A DNA stretch of 64,000 bases from SHWC01 sp050173345 (GTDB taxonomy: Bacteria; Pseudomonadota; Alphaproteobacteria; UBA828), in the NCBI GenBank assembly GCA_050173345.1, contig JBFXKW010000003.1, positions 226,187-290,186 on the forward strand, read 5' to 3'. The notes beneath the pieces were generated by a model. That model worked only from the letters and a program-made list of their open reading frames with translations. It did no database searches and was not told the DNA's origin. The translations under genes and the position numbers were made by a program. Numbering within the stretch: position 1 is the first letter of the stretch; every line of letters begins with the position of its first letter. Below are positions 1 to 8,662 of this stretch, piece after piece.

Positions 1-1523
1 GTGCGCTTGCCCGCCACTTCCGCGACCATGGCGTTGATCGCCGCCTTGTCGCGCAGCAGATCGAAGAAGGCCTCGTCCGCCTGCCACCACGCCGCCATAT
101 CCACCGTGAGGATGTGGCCGAGCGCCTCGACAATGACGCTCCCGGCGGCAAGGCTCTCGCCCATGACGAAGGCGAGAACCCGCATGACCTCGGCATCGGC
201 AAGCCGCATCAGCCGCGCGAACAGGGCCGCAAGGTCGGGGCCGCTTCCGAACGGGCTGTCGTTCAGAAGGAAGGCCCGGTCATCATCAAGCTGCAACAGC
301 GCCCTTACGGCTGCGCGCTCGGCATCGAACGCCTCCTGCGCCTTGCTGACCTTGATGCTCTCGTCGATAGCCGCGTGGCCGTAGGACTTCTGGGTTTCGG
401 GTGCGACGCTCCACAGCGGCGAGCCGGCAATGGCGTGGGCCACCATCAGCCGCAGCGCCACCGCCGGGGCTTTCAGCAGTTCCGCCCTGACGGCATTGTG
501 GCGGTGCAGGTCGCAATAGCGGATGGCGGCCTTGGTCAGCTCGGGCTTGGGTTCGGTTGCGATCTCGCCGCCCGCCTTCGCCGCCGCCCGGTCGAGGCGC
601 TTTGCGTCCTTCTCCTCAAGCCAGCCTTCGTGGAACGCGACCTCGCCGTTCGCGCGGCAGTGGATGTAGACCTTGCCGCCCTCCTTCTTGCCGCGCTTCA
701 CCTTGTCGTAGCGGCCAAAGTAGTCGGCATTCTCGACAATGACCACATCAACCCAGCCGCTTTCGAGATAGCGCTGCTGGCGCTCGATGACCGCTTCCAT
801 TTGCAGCTTCCAGAACGCCCCGGCGTCGTCGAAGAACTGCTCCTCGCCGAACAGGTCGCCGATGACCTTGCCGCCATAGGCTTCGAGCGGAAACAGCGCG
901 TGGGATACGGGGATGTCGGCGCCGCCGAACAGCCACGCCTTGAGCGCCCGCCCTGTCGGCGCGTGGTCCTCGGGGTCGCGGAAGCGCTTGAACCACGCCT
1001 TCTGCTGGGCCTTGCTCGCCATCGTCAGTGTGCGCATGGTTTCGGCAGTGATGTCGCCGCTGCGGTAGGCATTCAGGATCGGCGGGTGCAGGTTGGCAAT
1101 GGCGAGGCGCTGCCCGACCAGCCGTTCCGTCACCCCGAAATGCGCGGCGATATCTTCCACGCTCCGCCCCTGCGCCCTGAGCGCGGCAAAGGCCCTGTAC
1201 TGATCGACCTCGTCCATCGGCAGCCGGGCGATGTTCTCGGCCAGCGAGGCCTCGATGGCCTTGGCGTCGTCGCCGTCCTCCAGCACGATGCAGGGCAGCG
1301 GGTCGAAACCGCCGTCCTCCTCGGCAATGATCTGGCAGGCCTTGCGCCGCCGCTGCCCGGCGACAACTTCGTAGCCTTCGCAGTTCGGGCGCACCAGCAA
1401 TGACTGGATGACGCCCAGGCTGCGGATGCTCGGGACAAGGTCGCTGACATCCTCGCCGCCGTGCTGGCGGACGTTGATCGGCGAGTCCTTGAGCTGGTTC
1501 AGGGGTATGAATTCGAGTTTCAT
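1..1523 (-). CDS. ParB/RepB/Spo0J-family partition protein (C-terminus cut off)
   Basis: The frame is open from the ATG at 1523-1521 to the window edge, giving about 507 residues with no stop, so the gene continues beyond position 1. The N-terminus has the ParB nuclease-like fold signature: a conserved stretch with INVRQHGGED, then VVAGQRRRKA and SLAENIARLPMD, followed by a helix-turn-helix with EDIAAHFGVTERLVGQRLAIANL. The long C-terminal part is typical of large ParB-like proteins of plasmids and integrative elements, not chromosomal Spo0J. It probably helps maintain or segregate the element; target sites were not found. The ATG is preceded by a GGAGAACGACC leader also seen before the gene starting at 26591, which suggests shared translation or regulation signals. 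Confidence 0.88.
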   Translation of the reverse strand, partial: MKLEFIPLNQLKDSPINVRQHGGEDVSDLVPSIRSLGVIQSLLVRPNCEGYEVVAGQRRRKACQIIAEEDGGFDPLPCIVLEDGDDAKAIEASLAENIARLPMDEVDQYRAFAALRAQGRSVEDIAAHFGVTERLVGQRLAIANLHPPILNAYRSGDITAETMRTLTMASKAQQKAWFKRFRDPEDHAPTGRALKAWLFGGADIPVSHALFPLEAYGGKVIGDLFGEEQFFDDAGAFWKLQMEAVIERQQRYLESGWVDVVIVENADYFGRYDKVKRGKKEGGKVYIHCRANGEVAFHEGWLEEKDAKRLDRAAAKAGGEIATEPKPELTKAAIRYCDLHRHNAVRAELLKAPAVALRLMVAHAIAGSPLWSVAPETQKSYGHAAIDESIKVSKAQEAFDAERAAVRALLQLDDDRAFLLNDSPFGSGPDLAALFARLMRLADAEVMRVLAFVMGESLAAGSVIVEALGHILTVDMAAWWQADEAFFDLLRDKAAINAMVAEVAGKR

Positions 1524-1568
1524 GGTCGTTCTCCTTGGTTCGGTATGTGAGTGCGGAATTGCACCGGC

Positions 1569-1595
1569 GAGGGGCCGCCGCAATGGCGGCCCCTC
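1569..1595. repeat. perfect 11-bp stem hairpin between DUF2958 and parB-like genes
   Basis: GAGGGGCCGCC at 1569-1579 pairs exactly with GGCGGCCCCTC at 1585-1595 around a five-base loop. It lies between the end of the DUF2958 gene and the start of the ParB-like gene, both on the minus strand. No T-tract follows on either strand, so it may be an mRNA-stabilising or partial-termination element or a protein-binding site. That role is inference. Confidence 0.55.
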
Positions 1596-1605
1596 TGCGC
1601 TGCCA

Positions 1606-1983
1606 TCACGCCTTGATGCGGCCAGCCGCCCGCGCCTCGTCGGCGTGGGCGCTGATCGTCTTGGTGGTCGAGAAATGCAGGTCGCGCTCGACGGGAAGCC
1701 CGAGCTTCCCGCGCACGGACTCAAGCTCGGCGAGACTCACGGAGCCGAGTTCGGGGCAGCCCATGCCGAGATCGCACAGGCCGAAGGCGATATCCGGGTC
1801 CTCGGGGTCAAGCTCGGTCAGAAGCCACGTGCACGAGGCATCCGGCGTGAACAGCTTCACCACGGGCAGGAAGTCAGGCTCGGCCTTGCCGTTCTCGTCG
1901 TCCTCGGGAAGCTCCTCGAATTGACGCCGCAGGCGGCCATTGCGCAGCAGCGCCGCGCGCTGCTCTTCGGTCAACAGTTTCAT
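1606..1983 (-). CDS. DUF2958 family protein
   Basis: 125 aa. The start at 1983 is chosen because an AAAGGA ribosome-binding site lies about 7 bases upstream; an in-frame ATG at 2019 lacks one. The sequence begins KLLTEEQRAALLRNG and carries the family core around PVVKLFTPDASCTWLLTELDPEDPDIAFGLCDLGMGCPELG-type residues (a Trp-Leu-Leu-Thr-Glu stretch and an aspartate-rich loop). DUF2958 proteins are small soluble proteins of unknown function found on plasmids and integrative conjugative elements, usually near ParB and DUF736 or ArdC genes, as here. It probably forms a unit with the ParB-like gene 82 bases downstream. Confidence 0.8.
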   Translation of the reverse strand: MKLLTEEQRAALLRNGRLRRQFEELPEDDENGKAEPDFLPVVKLFTPDASCTWLLTELDPEDPDIAFGLCDLGMGCPELGSVSLAELESVRGKLGLPVERDLHFSTTKTISAHADEARAAGRIKA

Positions 1984-2590
1984 GCTTATTTCCTTTCTGG
2001 TCAGAGGGGTCGCATGCACCCTTGGCCAGCGCCGAGCGTCCGAAACTTTGGCCCCGCCCCCACTTCTTCCGGGGGGGCGGGGTCAGGACGCGCGACCGAA
2101 ATCCGCCGATGGCGCAACCGGGTTTTCGGGAGACCGTTAGAAGCTCTTGTCCGCCCGGTGCGCCGGGCGGCTAGAGCGCGTTACGGCGAAAGCCGGTTGC
2201 GCCACAGCAGCGCGTCGGCGGTTTCGGTGTAAGCTGCCAGAGAGGGTGCTGCGCCCGCTTCGCGGGCGCAAAAACAGAAAGAAAATCGTGAGCCGCGCAT
2301 GGCGGCTCATTCCGTCTTGAAGCCGCCGTCAGGCGACCAGACAGAAAAAGAAGCCTGCCAGGAGCCGCCCTTGGAGCGGCGGGAAGCGGCGATCGGTGGA
2401 GCGCGGTTAACAGCGGCCCCGCAGGAGCGACCCTTGGAGGCGCGGGACCGAGGACGCCCGCGCGGAGCCGTCCTCCATAATGTGCGAGGGATCGTTACCC
2501 GCATGGGCCGAAACCGCTTGCGGGTTCGGTGGAGCTTGCCCGGCACGGCCGGGCTTAGCGGAGTAGAGCCGGGTCCGTCCCGCCGGAGTG
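1984..2590. other. 607-bp intergenic region with GC-rich hairpins
   Basis: No credible gene is seen. A perfect 10-bp stem at 2052-2061/2073-2082 (CCCCGCCCCC with GGGGGCGGGG) lies upstream of the DUF2958 gene. Further imperfect inverted repeats occur around 2505-2580 just past the HNH gene stop, including CGAAACCGC with CGGGTTCGG. Neither has a T-tract. They may mark the transcription boundary between the defence operon and the maintenance genes. Confidence 0.4.
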
Positions 2591-3538
2591 TCAGCGGAGG
2601 CGGACGGACGCACCCTCCAGCACGAAACCCTCCTGAAACGCGCCACTCTCCCGCCTCTTCTGATGCACAAGGGTTAGGAGCTGCTCCTCGGACACGCCCT
2701 GCTGTGAGGCAAGGGCGATGATGACCTCGACCATATCGACCAGCTCCCCGAGCCTGCGTGCGGGATCGTCCCTGTCGGCGATAAGCTCGGCGTGTTCCTC
2801 GACAAGCTTTTCGAACAGGGCGTGGGTGAGTTGTGCCCCGGAGACACGGCGCAGCGACGGGTCCCGGCCCTCCGCCCTGATGATGTCGGGTATGAGGTCT
2901 CTGACGAGCTTCGCGCCCGGTCGGAAATCCGTCTGATCCGTGGCCCGCTTGGCCCGGTTGCAGCTCATGCAAAGAGCCTGAAGGTTTTCAAGCGAGTCCG
3001 CGTCGATCCAGACTCCGTCCTTTCGCACCTTTCCGTGCTTGTTGGCCTGCGACCGCGGAACGATGTGATCGATGTCGATGGGCCGCAACAGGGCGGGAAC
3101 TCCGCAAAGCTGGCATTTGCCACGGGCGGCCTTCAGCACTTCGTAGCGGATTGACGAGCCGATCTGGGACAGCCGGTCCTGCTGCGCCTTCTTCTCAAGC
3201 CAGGCGGCAATCTTCCGTTCACAGACCTGTACCGCGGTCGCCCGCACTTCGTCGTTGTCGGGGAAGTCACGGAGCTGGAATTCCCGTGTGGCGCGGTCGT
3301 AATCGACGATCTCATGCTTGGCGAGCGTCTTGCGCGGCCAGCGCATGACGACCTTTTCGTAGTACTCCTGGATCGCGACATCGTACTGCGCCAGCACGCG
3401 CGCCAGTTCCGCTTTGGAACGCCGGCCATCGTGCAGAAGCAGCTCCTTGATGATGACGGGCTGGTACACGTCCGTCATCGACATCCGTTCTGTCAGGAAG
3501 ACGACCAGATCGTTCGTGGGCGCACGCGCTTCGCTCAT
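2591..3538 (-). CDS. HNH endonuclease fused to a MazG-like nucleotide pyrophosphohydrolase
   Basis: 315 aa in three parts. Residues about 20-120 look like a winged-helix region seen N-terminal to some HNH nucleases. Residues about 130-205 form a zinc-bound HNH domain: Cys142/Cys145 (CQLC), the DHIVPRS motif with His158, and Cys190/Cys193 (CMSC). Residues about 211-310 resemble the all-alpha NTP pyrophosphohydrolases, starting RDLIPDIIRAEG and carrying the complete metal-binding signature EExxE-N13-ExxD (Glu247, Glu248, Glu251, Glu265, Asp268). The start overlaps the methyltransferase stop in an ATGA, so the two are translationally coupled and end the leftward defence operon. Nuclease plus nucleotide hydrolase in one chain suggests an effector; the trigger is unknown. 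No sulfur-binding domain was recognised. Confidence 0.85.
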   Translation of the reverse strand: MSEARAPTNDLVVFLTERMSMTDVYQPVIIKELLLHDGRRSKAELARVLAQYDVAIQEYYEKVVMRWPRKTLAKHEIVDYDRATREFQLRDFPDNDEVRATAVQVCERKIAAWLEKKAQQDRLSQIGSSIRYEVLKAARGKCQLCGVPALLRPIDIDHIVPRSQANKHGKVRKDGVWIDADSLENLQALCMSCNRAKRATDQTDFRPGAKLVRDLIPDIIRAEGRDPSLRRVSGAQLTHALFEKLVEEHAELIADRDDPARRLGELVDMVEVIIALASQQGVSEEQLLTLVHQKRRESGAFQEGFVLEGASVRLR

Positions 3539-5022
3539 GACGCCCGCCCCTCTGCAACGAGCAGGCGGTGACCCTTGAGATAGAGTCCCCTCTGCGCCAG
3601 CGCCTCCTTCCAGCCTTCCTCAAGGCCGATGCGGCTCGGGTCGTCGAACAGACCCTTGCTCTCCTCGATGCGCGTCAGCCGCGCGAACTTGCCGAACAGG
3701 GGATGTTCCGGCGCCAGAAACAGCTCCTTGCGGTGCAGAATGGGCCGGTTGCGGCCGTCGGCGTAGTCTCGGGTCTTCACGCGGAAGGTCTGAAGGTGCA
3801 CCGTCAGTGCCGAGGCGAGCGCAGGATGCGGGTCGCTCTCGAAGGTGGGATAGCTGAGATAGGACACCTTCGGCTCGCCCCGGTGGAGCTTGATGATATT
3901 GGCGCCGTCAACCCGCCCGAGATAGGCCTGGGCGCACCCCTCAAACAGGCGGAGCAGCGGCGAAAGCGCGGGAAGAGCGCTTTCGTGGACATAGAGAGCC
4001 GAGGGCGTGAGCTTGCCGACGGGCGAGTCCGCGCAGGCCGCTTCGAGAACGCCCGGCGCTCCGAGCGAGTACAGCAGCTCGTCCGCCTCGGCGCAGGCCT
4101 GCTTGTAGTGCGGAAAGAAGCCCTTCACGTCCCGTTGCAGCGCCGGCGGGAGGCGGCCGAAGCTCGGGCGCCCTTCGAAACGGGAAAGCGCGAGATAGAT
4201 CAACAGGTCCTGTGCGCGCTCGCGCGCGATCTGATCCCACCGTTCGCTGTCGGTGACATTGAGGATGACGCGGAAGGCTTTGCGGATGGTCCCGAACACC
4301 TCGCACAGCGCGGCCGTGTCCGGCAGCTCGTCATCGGCGGGAAGCCGCCCCCGCTCACCGACAAAGTCCATGAGGGGCTGAAGAAGAGCCTCATGTTCCG
4401 TATAAAGCGCAGCGGACCGCGTCAGGCGCGGCGCGGCCAGCCGCCGCCGGTACCGCGAGGCGATGAAGGCAGTGCGCCGTTCTTCGTCGCGGAAGACGTA
4501 GAACACGCCGGGCGCGGCCGGCACCGCCGCCACGCCGAGCGTGTGGTCGATCCAGTTGCGCAGTTCAAGCTGGTCGAAGAATTTCTGAAACGTGCCGCGG
4601 CTGGTCAGCAACCCGTCGGCAAAGTCCTGCGCCTCGCCGAGAGCGCGGGCGTCCATCGACAGCCGCGCGCTGACGATCAGGATCTGTCCGGCGAGGTCCC
4701 AGGCGCGCCGCAACGCCTGCTGGCGCTCGTGCGGGTTTTCGATGACGTTGACGACATAGCCGAGGTTGACAATGTCGGCAGCCTCAAGCGGACTGTCCGG
4801 CCGATGCACGGGGTCCCACCCGCGGACGGCATAGCCGCCGGCGCTGAGCAGCCTGAGATCGTCGCCGCGCCCGCAGCCATAGTCGAACACGCGGAGATCG
4901 GCACGAAGCAGGCCATCGGCTATCGCGCACTTGAGGGGCCGCGAGAGTTCGGCCCGGCCGATCGCCGTGCGCGCGCGCATCGAAAGCGCCGGATCACCGT
5001 TCGCCTCAAGCGCAGCGCTCAC
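3535..5022 (-). CDS. DNA phosphorothioation-associated putative methyltransferase
   Basis: 495 aa from a GTG at 5022 that overlaps the preceding stop in a GTGA; upstream in-frame starts would lie inside that gene. An SAM-binding motif I is visible near residues 45-55 (VFDYGCGRGDD). The next residues WDPVHRP and NLGYVVNVIENPHERQQALRRAW match the methyltransferase family linked to Dnd systems. The C-terminal two-thirds (from about residue 190) has no fold I recognise and ends with a segment on element-specific residues (LHRKELFLAPEHPLFGKFARLT). It is coupled to a membrane protein upstream and an HNH-MazG fusion downstream. Substrate is unknown; a role in modification or host protection by the Dnd island is inferred from context and family. 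Confidence 0.85.
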   Translation of the reverse strand: MSAALEANGDPALSMRARTAIGRAELSRPLKCAIADGLLRADLRVFDYGCGRGDDLRLLSAGGYAVRGWDPVHRPDSPLEAADIVNLGYVVNVIENPHERQQALRRAWDLAGQILIVSARLSMDARALGEAQDFADGLLTSRGTFQKFFDQLELRNWIDHTLGVAAVPAAPGVFYVFRDEERRTAFIASRYRRRLAAPRLTRSAALYTEHEALLQPLMDFVGERGRLPADDELPDTAALCEVFGTIRKAFRVILNVTDSERWDQIARERAQDLLIYLALSRFEGRPSFGRLPPALQRDVKGFFPHYKQACAEADELLYSLGAPGVLEAACADSPVGKLTPSALYVHESALPALSPLLRLFEGCAQAYLGRVDGANIIKLHRGEPKVSYLSYPTFESDPHPALASALTVHLQTFRVKTRDYADGRNRPILHRKELFLAPEHPLFGKFARLTRIEESKGLFDDPSRIGLEEGWKEALAQRGLYLKGHRLLVAEGRAS

Positions 5023-5759
5023 CTGAGCTTCTCCGCCTCCGGCCAGCCCCTCGGCGCGTTCGGGGCGTAGCTGAAGTAGCGGGACACGAACCTCAGGAAC
5101 AGGAGCTCGATAACAAGCCAGACCGGCCCCGAACAAACCAGCAGCCAGAAATAGGCACCGCATACGGTCGTCTGCGCCATCGTCCAGATGACCGCCGCGC
5201 CTGCGAGCAGAACGGTGAGAATTCCGAAGAACAGGCCGTAGCCCAACTCGGTCATCATCTTAAAGATGGTCTGTCCCAGCTTGCGCGGCGGGCGGAACGC
5301 CACGTCATATGTGTCGATGTCGTTTACAAGAGACCGCACGTTGTCCGGGGTCTGTGCGATCTTGCCGCTGGCGAGACTCACGGTGCGGGAATACAGGGTG
5401 GCATAGCGCACCAGGTTGAGGTAACCCTTGATCGAGCGCGACATGAAGTTGGACACGAAGGCGAACGCCACGGCGAGAACGGCCGTGAGCAGCAAGATGT
5501 CGGCATCGGTTATGTTATCGAGAATGGCGGCCGCGCTTCGCTGGCCGGCGGGGCCGCGCACATCCTGAAGCGGGGAAATGTATGTCAGGCCAAAGATGAA
5601 GACCGCCGATATGATACCGATGGACCAGGTAATTCCCTGATTGAGATACACGCGGTTGCTGTCGAGAAGCGTGTACAGGCTCCTCAAATAATGTTCAGAA
5701 ATCCATTTGAGACTATCTTGATCTTGCTTGCTCAGCGTCGTGCCATTTCCGTTTGCCAT
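5019..5759 (-). CDS. four-helix membrane protein of the Dnd island, unknown function
   Basis: 246 aa, no recognised family. Four hydrophobic segments are visible at about 44-62, 88-106, 172-193 and 202-224, with a soluble stretch of about 65 residues between helices 2 and 3 and a 40-residue polar N-terminus. There is no signal peptide, so it is probably an inner-membrane protein with cytoplasmic ends. It is the first gene of a three-gene leftward operon and overlaps the methyltransferase start by four bases. Membrane proteins in defence operons often act as effectors or signal-gated pores; nothing in the sequence proves that here. It could also be an unrelated passenger. Confidence 0.75.
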   Translation of the reverse strand: MANGNGTTLSKQDQDSLKWISEHYLRSLYTLLDSNRVYLNQGITWSIGIISAVFIFGLTYISPLQDVRGPAGQRSAAAILDNITDADILLLTAVLAVAFAFVSNFMSRSIKGYLNLVRYATLYSRTVSLASGKIAQTPDNVRSLVNDIDTYDVAFRPPRKLGQTIFKMMTELGYGLFFGILTVLLAGAAVIWTMAQTTVCGAYFWLLVCSGPVWLVIELLFLRFVSRYFSYAPNAPRGWPEAEKLR

Positions 5760-5835
5760 AACTTATCCCCATCTTAGTCTTTGTCTATGCCTTGAATATA
5801 TTGCGGCATGCCCCTATCTTTCGTAAGATATTTTA
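5760..5835. promoter_or_regulatory. divergent AT-rich promoter region
   Basis: The 76 bases between the leftward membrane protein gene and the rightward HIT gene are clearly AT-rich relative to their surroundings. They should hold promoters for both directions. I cannot place -35/-10 boxes with certainty. Confidence 0.4.
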
Positions 5836-6300
5836 ATGAGAATGAAAAGCGAGACAGCGTCCCGGCGCGCAGATAACGTGAACAGCATGGAGCGTTCCCA
5901 GCCCGCAGACCGGACCCCTCCGCTGTCCCCGTTCCACGACCCGGACCGCTGGATATGCGAGAACGAGCATGCCTTCGCGATCCTCGACGCTTACCCTGTG
6001 AGCGACGGGCATACGCTTGTCGTTCCCAAGCGCGCCGCCTCGTCGACCGCGCAACTGTCGGCAGCGGAACTGCTGTCGTGCTTCGAGCTGATAGAGAGAG
6101 TCAAGACCGCGCTGGTTCGGGACAAGGACGCCGCCGGCTTCAACGTCGGCGTCAACGAGGGCATCGCCGCGGGGCAAACCGTGGACCAGCTCCACTTTCA
6201 TGTCATTCCCCGCTACCCGGGCGACTTGCCGAATCCCGTGGGCGGCGTCAGGAACATCTTCCCGGGAAAGGGCGACTATCTGGCCGGCGAGGACGGCTAG
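5836..6300 (+). CDS. HIT-family nucleotide hydrolase/transferase
   Basis: 154 aa from the first ATG; a second ATG at 5887 (137 aa) is also possible since neither has a strong ribosome-binding site. The HIT fold is clear: ENEHAFAILDAYPVSDGHTLVVPKR, then GFNVGVNEG and GQTVDQLHFHVIPRYPGD. The usual HxHxH triad reads Gln118-x-His120-x-His122: the middle, nucleophilic His is kept but the first is Gln. HIT proteins hydrolyse or transfer NMP groups. The gene sits between the two leftward arms of the Dnd island and is convergent with dndE, their stop codons overlapping by four bases. A role in nucleotide signalling or clearing adenylylated intermediates is only an inference. Confidence 0.88.
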   Translation: MRMKSETASRRADNVNSMERSQPADRTPPLSPFHDPDRWICENEHAFAILDAYPVSDGHTLVVPKRAASSTAQLSAAELLSCFELIERVKTALVRDKDAAGFNVGVNEGIAAGQTVDQLHFHVIPRYPGDLPNPVGGVRNIFPGKGDYLAGEDG

Positions 6301-6671
6301 GCCGCCAGCGCAATGAGGTCGCGCACGGTGCGCAGGTCCTTGTTGCCGGCGAGATAGGATATGCCGCGGTGCAGATGCAGGCGGAACTGCTGGGCGAGCG
6401 TCTCGGGATCGGTGCCAAGCCCGTCACGCACACAGCGCTCTTTGAGCAGTGCCATGTAGAGGTCGGCGTAGCGTCCGCCGAAGACCTTCCAGCTCATTTC
6501 GACATTGCTGTCGGCGGGAATCTTCGCAGCCGGCGGCACGCTCTGTTCGGCAAGCGATACGCACAAGGCCCACCGGCACAGCACATTCCAGTGTTCGATG
6601 CCGGTCACGCGCTTGAGTTTGACGAGCTGGTCCTTGGCCTGCTGCGATAGCCTGATGTGTTCGACCGCCAT
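6297..6671 (-). CDS. dndE: DNA sulfur modification protein DndE
   Basis: 124 aa, the normal size. The diagnostic N-terminus RLSQQAKDQLVKLKRVTGIEHWNVLCRWALCVSLAE is present, followed by the conserved Trp-Lys-Val-Phe-Gly and the C-terminal HLHRGISYL segment. DndE is a small DNA-binding protein needed for phosphorothioate installation with DndC and DndD. Its ATG shares one base with the dndD stop (TAATG), so translation is coupled. It is the last gene of the dndBCDE operon and its stop overlaps that of the convergent HIT gene. Confidence 0.97.
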   Translation of the reverse strand: MAVEHIRLSQQAKDQLVKLKRVTGIEHWNVLCRWALCVSLAEQSVPPAAKIPADSNVEMSWKVFGGRYADLYMALLKERCVRDGLGTDPETLAQQFRLHLHRGISYLAGNKDLRTVRDLIALAA

Positions 6672-8662
6672 TATGCCGCCTCCCGCGCCGGAAGATAGCC
6701 GGACCTGATCCGCGTCTTCCCGGCGCCGTCATCGTAAGAGAGCTGATAAGTTCGGCCGATCCACGGGTTCAGGCGGTCCAGATACTCCCCGGCGATCTCC
6801 TCGTCCGTTGACAGCAGAAGAACCTGATGGCTGGCATAGGGCAGATACCGCTCGACAAGATGCATGCGGTGCCCGGAATCGAGGCGGCCGAGCGGCGTGT
6901 CGATCGCGGTCGGCAGCGGACGGCCCGACGCCTTGGCAAGGCCCCACAACAGGGCGATGGCCAGAAGCTGGCGCTCTCCGGCCGAGAGCCGCTCGGCGCT
7001 GAGCACGTCGCCGTCGCGTCCGTAAAGCGTCAGGGCATAGCTTTCCGGGTCGATGGAAAGACGCGTTACCAGCGCGCCCTTGCGCAGCAGTTGCTGGTAG
7101 CTCTCAAGCACGAGCTGCTCGATGCGGCGGACGTGGCGTTCGATGACGGCGCGGCGGAACACGCTCAGAGTTGTGCGAACCTTTGCGGCGTGATGAAGAA
7201 TGCGCGAGCGGTCATCACGAGCGCCCTTCTCCCTGGTGTCCGCCTCGATCAGGCGCGCAAGCGCCTGTTCCCTGCGTTCCAGCTCGCGCTCCTGACGTTC
7301 GATATCCTGCCCCATTGCCGCATGGAGCGATTCAAGTTCGGCGATCTCTTTTATGAGGGCATCGCGTTCGGCCATAGGCTGGGCGATGGCGTCGGTGCTC
7401 GGGATGTTCTCATGCTCGGTGCGCGCCCGCGCGGCCGCCGCTTCGAGCTTCTTTTGCCGCTTGAGCAGGTTCGCGAGATTGGCCGCCAGATCGTCGAGAT
7501 CGCCGCGCAGCAAGGCATGGAGATCGCTGCGGACTTCCGGCGCTATGTCCAGGACCGTTTCCTTCTTGCCAAGCGCCTGACGGTCCGCCCGGTCGGCATC
7601 GAAGAACGCCTTGAGCGCATCGACGGCAGACTGGTCCGCAGACTGGGCTTTCATGTGCCTGAGCGTTGCGCGGTCGCGCGCCTTGAGGGCCTCGAACAGG
7701 TCGCGGGCACGCCGGCATTCCTCCTCGTGCCGGTCGCGGGAGTCGGTCGACTCCAGCAGCACGCGGACGAGCAGCAACGGCGCCGCGCCGCCCGCGAATT
7801 CCCGCAGGGCGGCCTCGCCGTTCTTCACGGCCTGTTTGGCCTCGGTCCAGCGCGTGTCGATCTCGTGCCTCTGATCGTACAACGCGCCCCCGAGCTTGCG
7901 ATACTCGTCCTCGGATTTTCGCAGGGCGCGCTCCTGCCGATCGATGCGGTGCGTGCGAAGGGCCGCGCGTTCCTGCTTCAGGGCATCCACGCGCTTGCGC
8001 AGCTCGCGCACCGCGTCCTGCGCCGCCGTGATTTCGGCATGAAGGGGATCGTCCTTGGTCTCGGCCCGCTTGCGCCGCTCGTAGACCTGAAGGTCCTTTT
8101 CGAGCTGATCGACCATGTCGAGGCCGAGAAGGTTCTGGATCGCACCGCCGATCAGCGCGGATGAATCCTGCTGCGAGGCGTAGCCTTCGACCTGTTCGCC
8201 GTCGAACAGAAACAGGTGGGCGATATTCGCGGGGAAAAATTCCTCGACCTGGCTTGCCCAGTTGTCGGCCAGCGCCGGTTCGGAGACGCCGTTCTTGAAG
8301 ACTTCGAAGTGCTCCCTGCAGCCGGTGCCGTTGCGCCGCCATGAGCGGTGCAGCTTGTACTGGTCCTCATGACCCTCGTCGGTGTGGCGGAAGCTGAGTT
8401 CGATGGCCGCCTGCGAGGCCCCCGCCCCGCGATGGATAGAGCGGGAAAGGTATTCCTGGTAGGCGAGCGGGCCGCGGTTCGAAATCCTTGCATGAGGGCC
8501 GAACAGGCAGAGCTGAAGGGCGTCAAGAAGGGTTGTCTTGCCGCCGCCGTTGAGGCCGCCGATCAGCACGATCGGCTTGTCCGGCGAGGGCGGTGTGAGC
8601 GTGATGGTCTGGGAACCGGCATACAGTCCGAAATTGTGAAGCGTGATGTCGTCGAGGATCAT
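6671..8662 (-). CDS. dndD: DNA sulfur modification protein DndD, SMC-like ATPase
   Basis: 663 aa. Walker A is GGLNGGGKTT at residues 35-44 after the typical start ILDDITLHNFGLYAG. A long charged coiled coil fills the middle (about 185-520). The ABC signature LSAGERQLLAIALLWGLA and a Walker B-like segment PTAIDTPLGRLD follow near the C-terminus. DndD couples ATP hydrolysis to DNA nicking or opening during sulfur incorporation and partners with DndC and DndE. The start overlaps the dndC stop in an ATGA. Length and order match other dnd operons. Confidence 0.97.
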   Translation of the reverse strand: MILDDITLHNFGLYAGSQTITLTPPSPDKPIVLIGGLNGGGKTTLLDALQLCLFGPHARISNRGPLAYQEYLSRSIHRGAGASQAAIELSFRHTDEGHEDQYKLHRSWRRNGTGCREHFEVFKNGVSEPALADNWASQVEEFFPANIAHLFLFDGEQVEGYASQQDSSALIGGAIQNLLGLDMVDQLEKDLQVYERRKRAETKDDPLHAEITAAQDAVRELRKRVDALKQERAALRTHRIDRQERALRKSEDEYRKLGGALYDQRHEIDTRWTEAKQAVKNGEAALREFAGGAAPLLLVRVLLESTDSRDRHEEECRRARDLFEALKARDRATLRHMKAQSADQSAVDALKAFFDADRADRQALGKKETVLDIAPEVRSDLHALLRGDLDDLAANLANLLKRQKKLEAAAARARTEHENIPSTDAIAQPMAERDALIKEIAELESLHAAMGQDIERQERELERREQALARLIEADTREKGARDDRSRILHHAAKVRTTLSVFRRAVIERHVRRIEQLVLESYQQLLRKGALVTRLSIDPESYALTLYGRDGDVLSAERLSAGERQLLAIALLWGLAKASGRPLPTAIDTPLGRLDSGHRMHLVERYLPYASHQVLLLSTDEEIAGEYLDRLNPWIGRTYQLSYDDGAGKTRIRSGYLPAREAA

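Noticed and set aside
114..1403. 429-codon plus-strand frame opposite the ParB-like gene
   Set aside because: The minus-strand reading is a clear ParB-family protein open to the window edge; the plus frame has no motif.
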